From positions 1 to 23,454 of the forward strand of contig JAEORY010000009.1 of assembly GCA_016840645.1 (NCBI GenBank): 23,454 nucleotides of DNA. Reading direction: 5' to 3'. Positions within the stretch are counted from its first letter, which is position 1. The number at the start of each line of letters is the position of its first letter. Shown here in pieces: positions 22,824-23,454 of the stretch. Under the pieces are notes generated by a model that was not told the origin of the DNA, ran no database searches, and saw only the letters and a list, made by a program, of their open reading frames with translations. This stretch comes from Candidatus Borrarchaeota archaeon. GTDB lineage: Archaea > Asgardarchaeota > Sifarchaeia > Borrarchaeales > Borrarchaeaceae. A program made the position numbers and the translations under genes.

Positions 22824-23454
22824 TTATAGTTTATAGTCTGCGATATTAACTCTCAGCATGGTAAAGCCCTCGTTTCTATAGGCCTGCTCCAATTCTTTGT
22901 AATGCGCATCGTCTGTAAATGTACCGATGGCCGCTCCTCCTGATCCTGTTTGTTTGGCATGGGCTCCGTGCTCTCGTGCGATTTCGATTAACCGCATGTT
23001 TGCCGGACCTATGGCGTACACCGATTTTCGAAGATCAAAATCTTTACTCAGGATTGGGCCAAGGGCTTCGTAATTCCCCGCTTCCAGAGCCGCTTTAGCT
23101 TCCACGACAAGGTCGGCTTTTTGACGCATTACATCAAGAACCCGGTTGTCGTGCTCCACCGAGGCCCTGTAGCGCATAATGTTGTGTACCGCACCGGAAG
23201 ACTTGGACAGTTCTTCGTTGTAGACGATAAACAGGGGGGGAAGCAGCTGAGGATCGAGTTTTATGTAATCACCATGTAGATCATTATTTCTCTTATAAGC
23301 TTCCTTTGAGAAATCCATGTAGACCAACCCACCGTACACCACGACAACCCGGTCCTGCGGACCGGCACTGATGCCCAACTCCTCGGTTTCCGCATTCAAG
23401 ATGATGTTCGGCTGAATCGGCTTGGGGATATCCTTTTCGCTGAGCTCGTAAAAC
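22824..23454 (-). CDS. Glucuronokinase-like GHMP sugar kinase, C-terminal part (5' end outside window)
   Basis: The frame is open to the window edge and gives 209 residues; the TTG at 23399 is inside the protein, not its start. The visible part has LGISAGPQDRVVVVYGGL (26-43) followed by VYMDFS (44-49), the GHMP block with the catalytic Asp (D34). LLPPLFIVY comes next, then FDLRKSVY, and the third GHMP motif TGSGGAAIG (169-177). The combination QDRV-x3-YGGLVYMDFS, LLPPL and FDLR closely matches plant glucuronokinase as I remember it, more than galactokinase, fucokinase or heptose kinases. The expected reaction is ATP-dependent 1-phosphorylation of a free sugar, possibly D-glucuronic acid. The next gene is a nucleotidyltransferase, so the two form a salvage pair. 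The ATP-binding motif near the N terminus (PxxxGLxSS) lies outside the window. Confidence 0.82.
   Translation of the reverse strand, partial: FYELSEKDIPKPIQPNIILNAETEELGISAGPQDRVVVVYGGLVYMDFSKEAYKRNNDLHGDYIKLDPQLLPPLFIVYNEELSKSSGAVHNIMRYRASVEHDNRVLDVMRQKADLVVEAKAALEAGNYEALGPILSKDFDLRKSVYAIGPANMRLIEIAREHGAHAKQTGSGGAAIGTFTDDAHYKELEQAYRNEGFTMLRVNIADYKL

Noticed and set aside
23397..23399. TTG as start of the GHMP kinase
   Set aside because: The frame continues to the window edge and this TTG lies only just before the GHMP catalytic block, so the protein is truncated by the window, not by its own start.
1..23454. tRNA, rRNA, CRISPR array, insertion sequence or JUMPstart element
   Set aside because: I looked for cloverleaf-like arms, regular repeats, transposase motifs and the JUMPstart sequence on both strands and found none.

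Overview
This window is a cell-surface polysaccharide (O-antigen or capsule-like) biosynthesis locus from a diderm bacterium. It is entered inside a Wzz-type chain-length gene and left inside a GHMP sugar kinase gene. The diderm assignment rests on Wzz/Wzx/Wzy-type machinery and a lipoprotein signal. The organism cannot be named from sequence alone; frequent GTG/TTG starts and a mid-GC background in the right-hand genes would fit an environmental spirochaete, but that is a weak guess.

Left part, about 1-5.2 kb, strongly AT-rich, all on +: the 3' end of a Wzz co-polymerase gene, a GT4 glycosyltransferase, a full-length WbaP/WcaJ-type initiating sugar-phosphate transferase, a Wzy/ligase-like membrane protein, and a UDP-glucuronate 4-epimerase-like SDR. 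From 5.25 to 10.4 kb (+, higher GC) come gmd and fcl, which make GDP-L-fucose, then a Wzx-type flippase, a GT-D-fold glycosyltransferase and a GT2.

Middle part, 10.4-14.3 kb: a Gtr-like module. A GtrB-type polyprenyl-phosphate glycosyltransferase lies on the minus strand. It is divergent from an unusual gene joining a catalytically degenerate GT2 domain to a GtrA membrane domain, which is followed by a polytopic GT-C glycosyltransferase. Such modules normally decorate a glycan on the periplasmic side.

Right part, 14.4-21.1 kb, +, rising GC: two GT2 enzymes, an SDR, a LegC-family PLP aminotransferase, a second, short PglC-like initiating transferase with Asn at the usual nucleophile position, an ExoA-like GT2 and a FemAB/GNAT-like acyltransferase. 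These look like a second glycan-assembly set that uses a 4-amino sugar.

Far right, 21.2-23.5 kb, minus, converging on the main cluster: a closely packed operon (12-base gap, then 4-base overlap) of a glucuronokinase-like GHMP kinase (partial), a sugar nucleotidyltransferase and a lipoprotein of unknown function. Kinase plus nucleotidyltransferase suggests salvage of a free sugar, possibly glucuronic acid, into a nucleotide sugar; the 4-epimerase at 4.2 kb could draw on that pool.

I saw no tRNA, rRNA, CRISPR array, transposase or clear intrinsic terminator. No gene looks frameshifted. The only intergenic spaces over 60 bases are 11389-11535 (divergent) and 21115-21177 (convergent).
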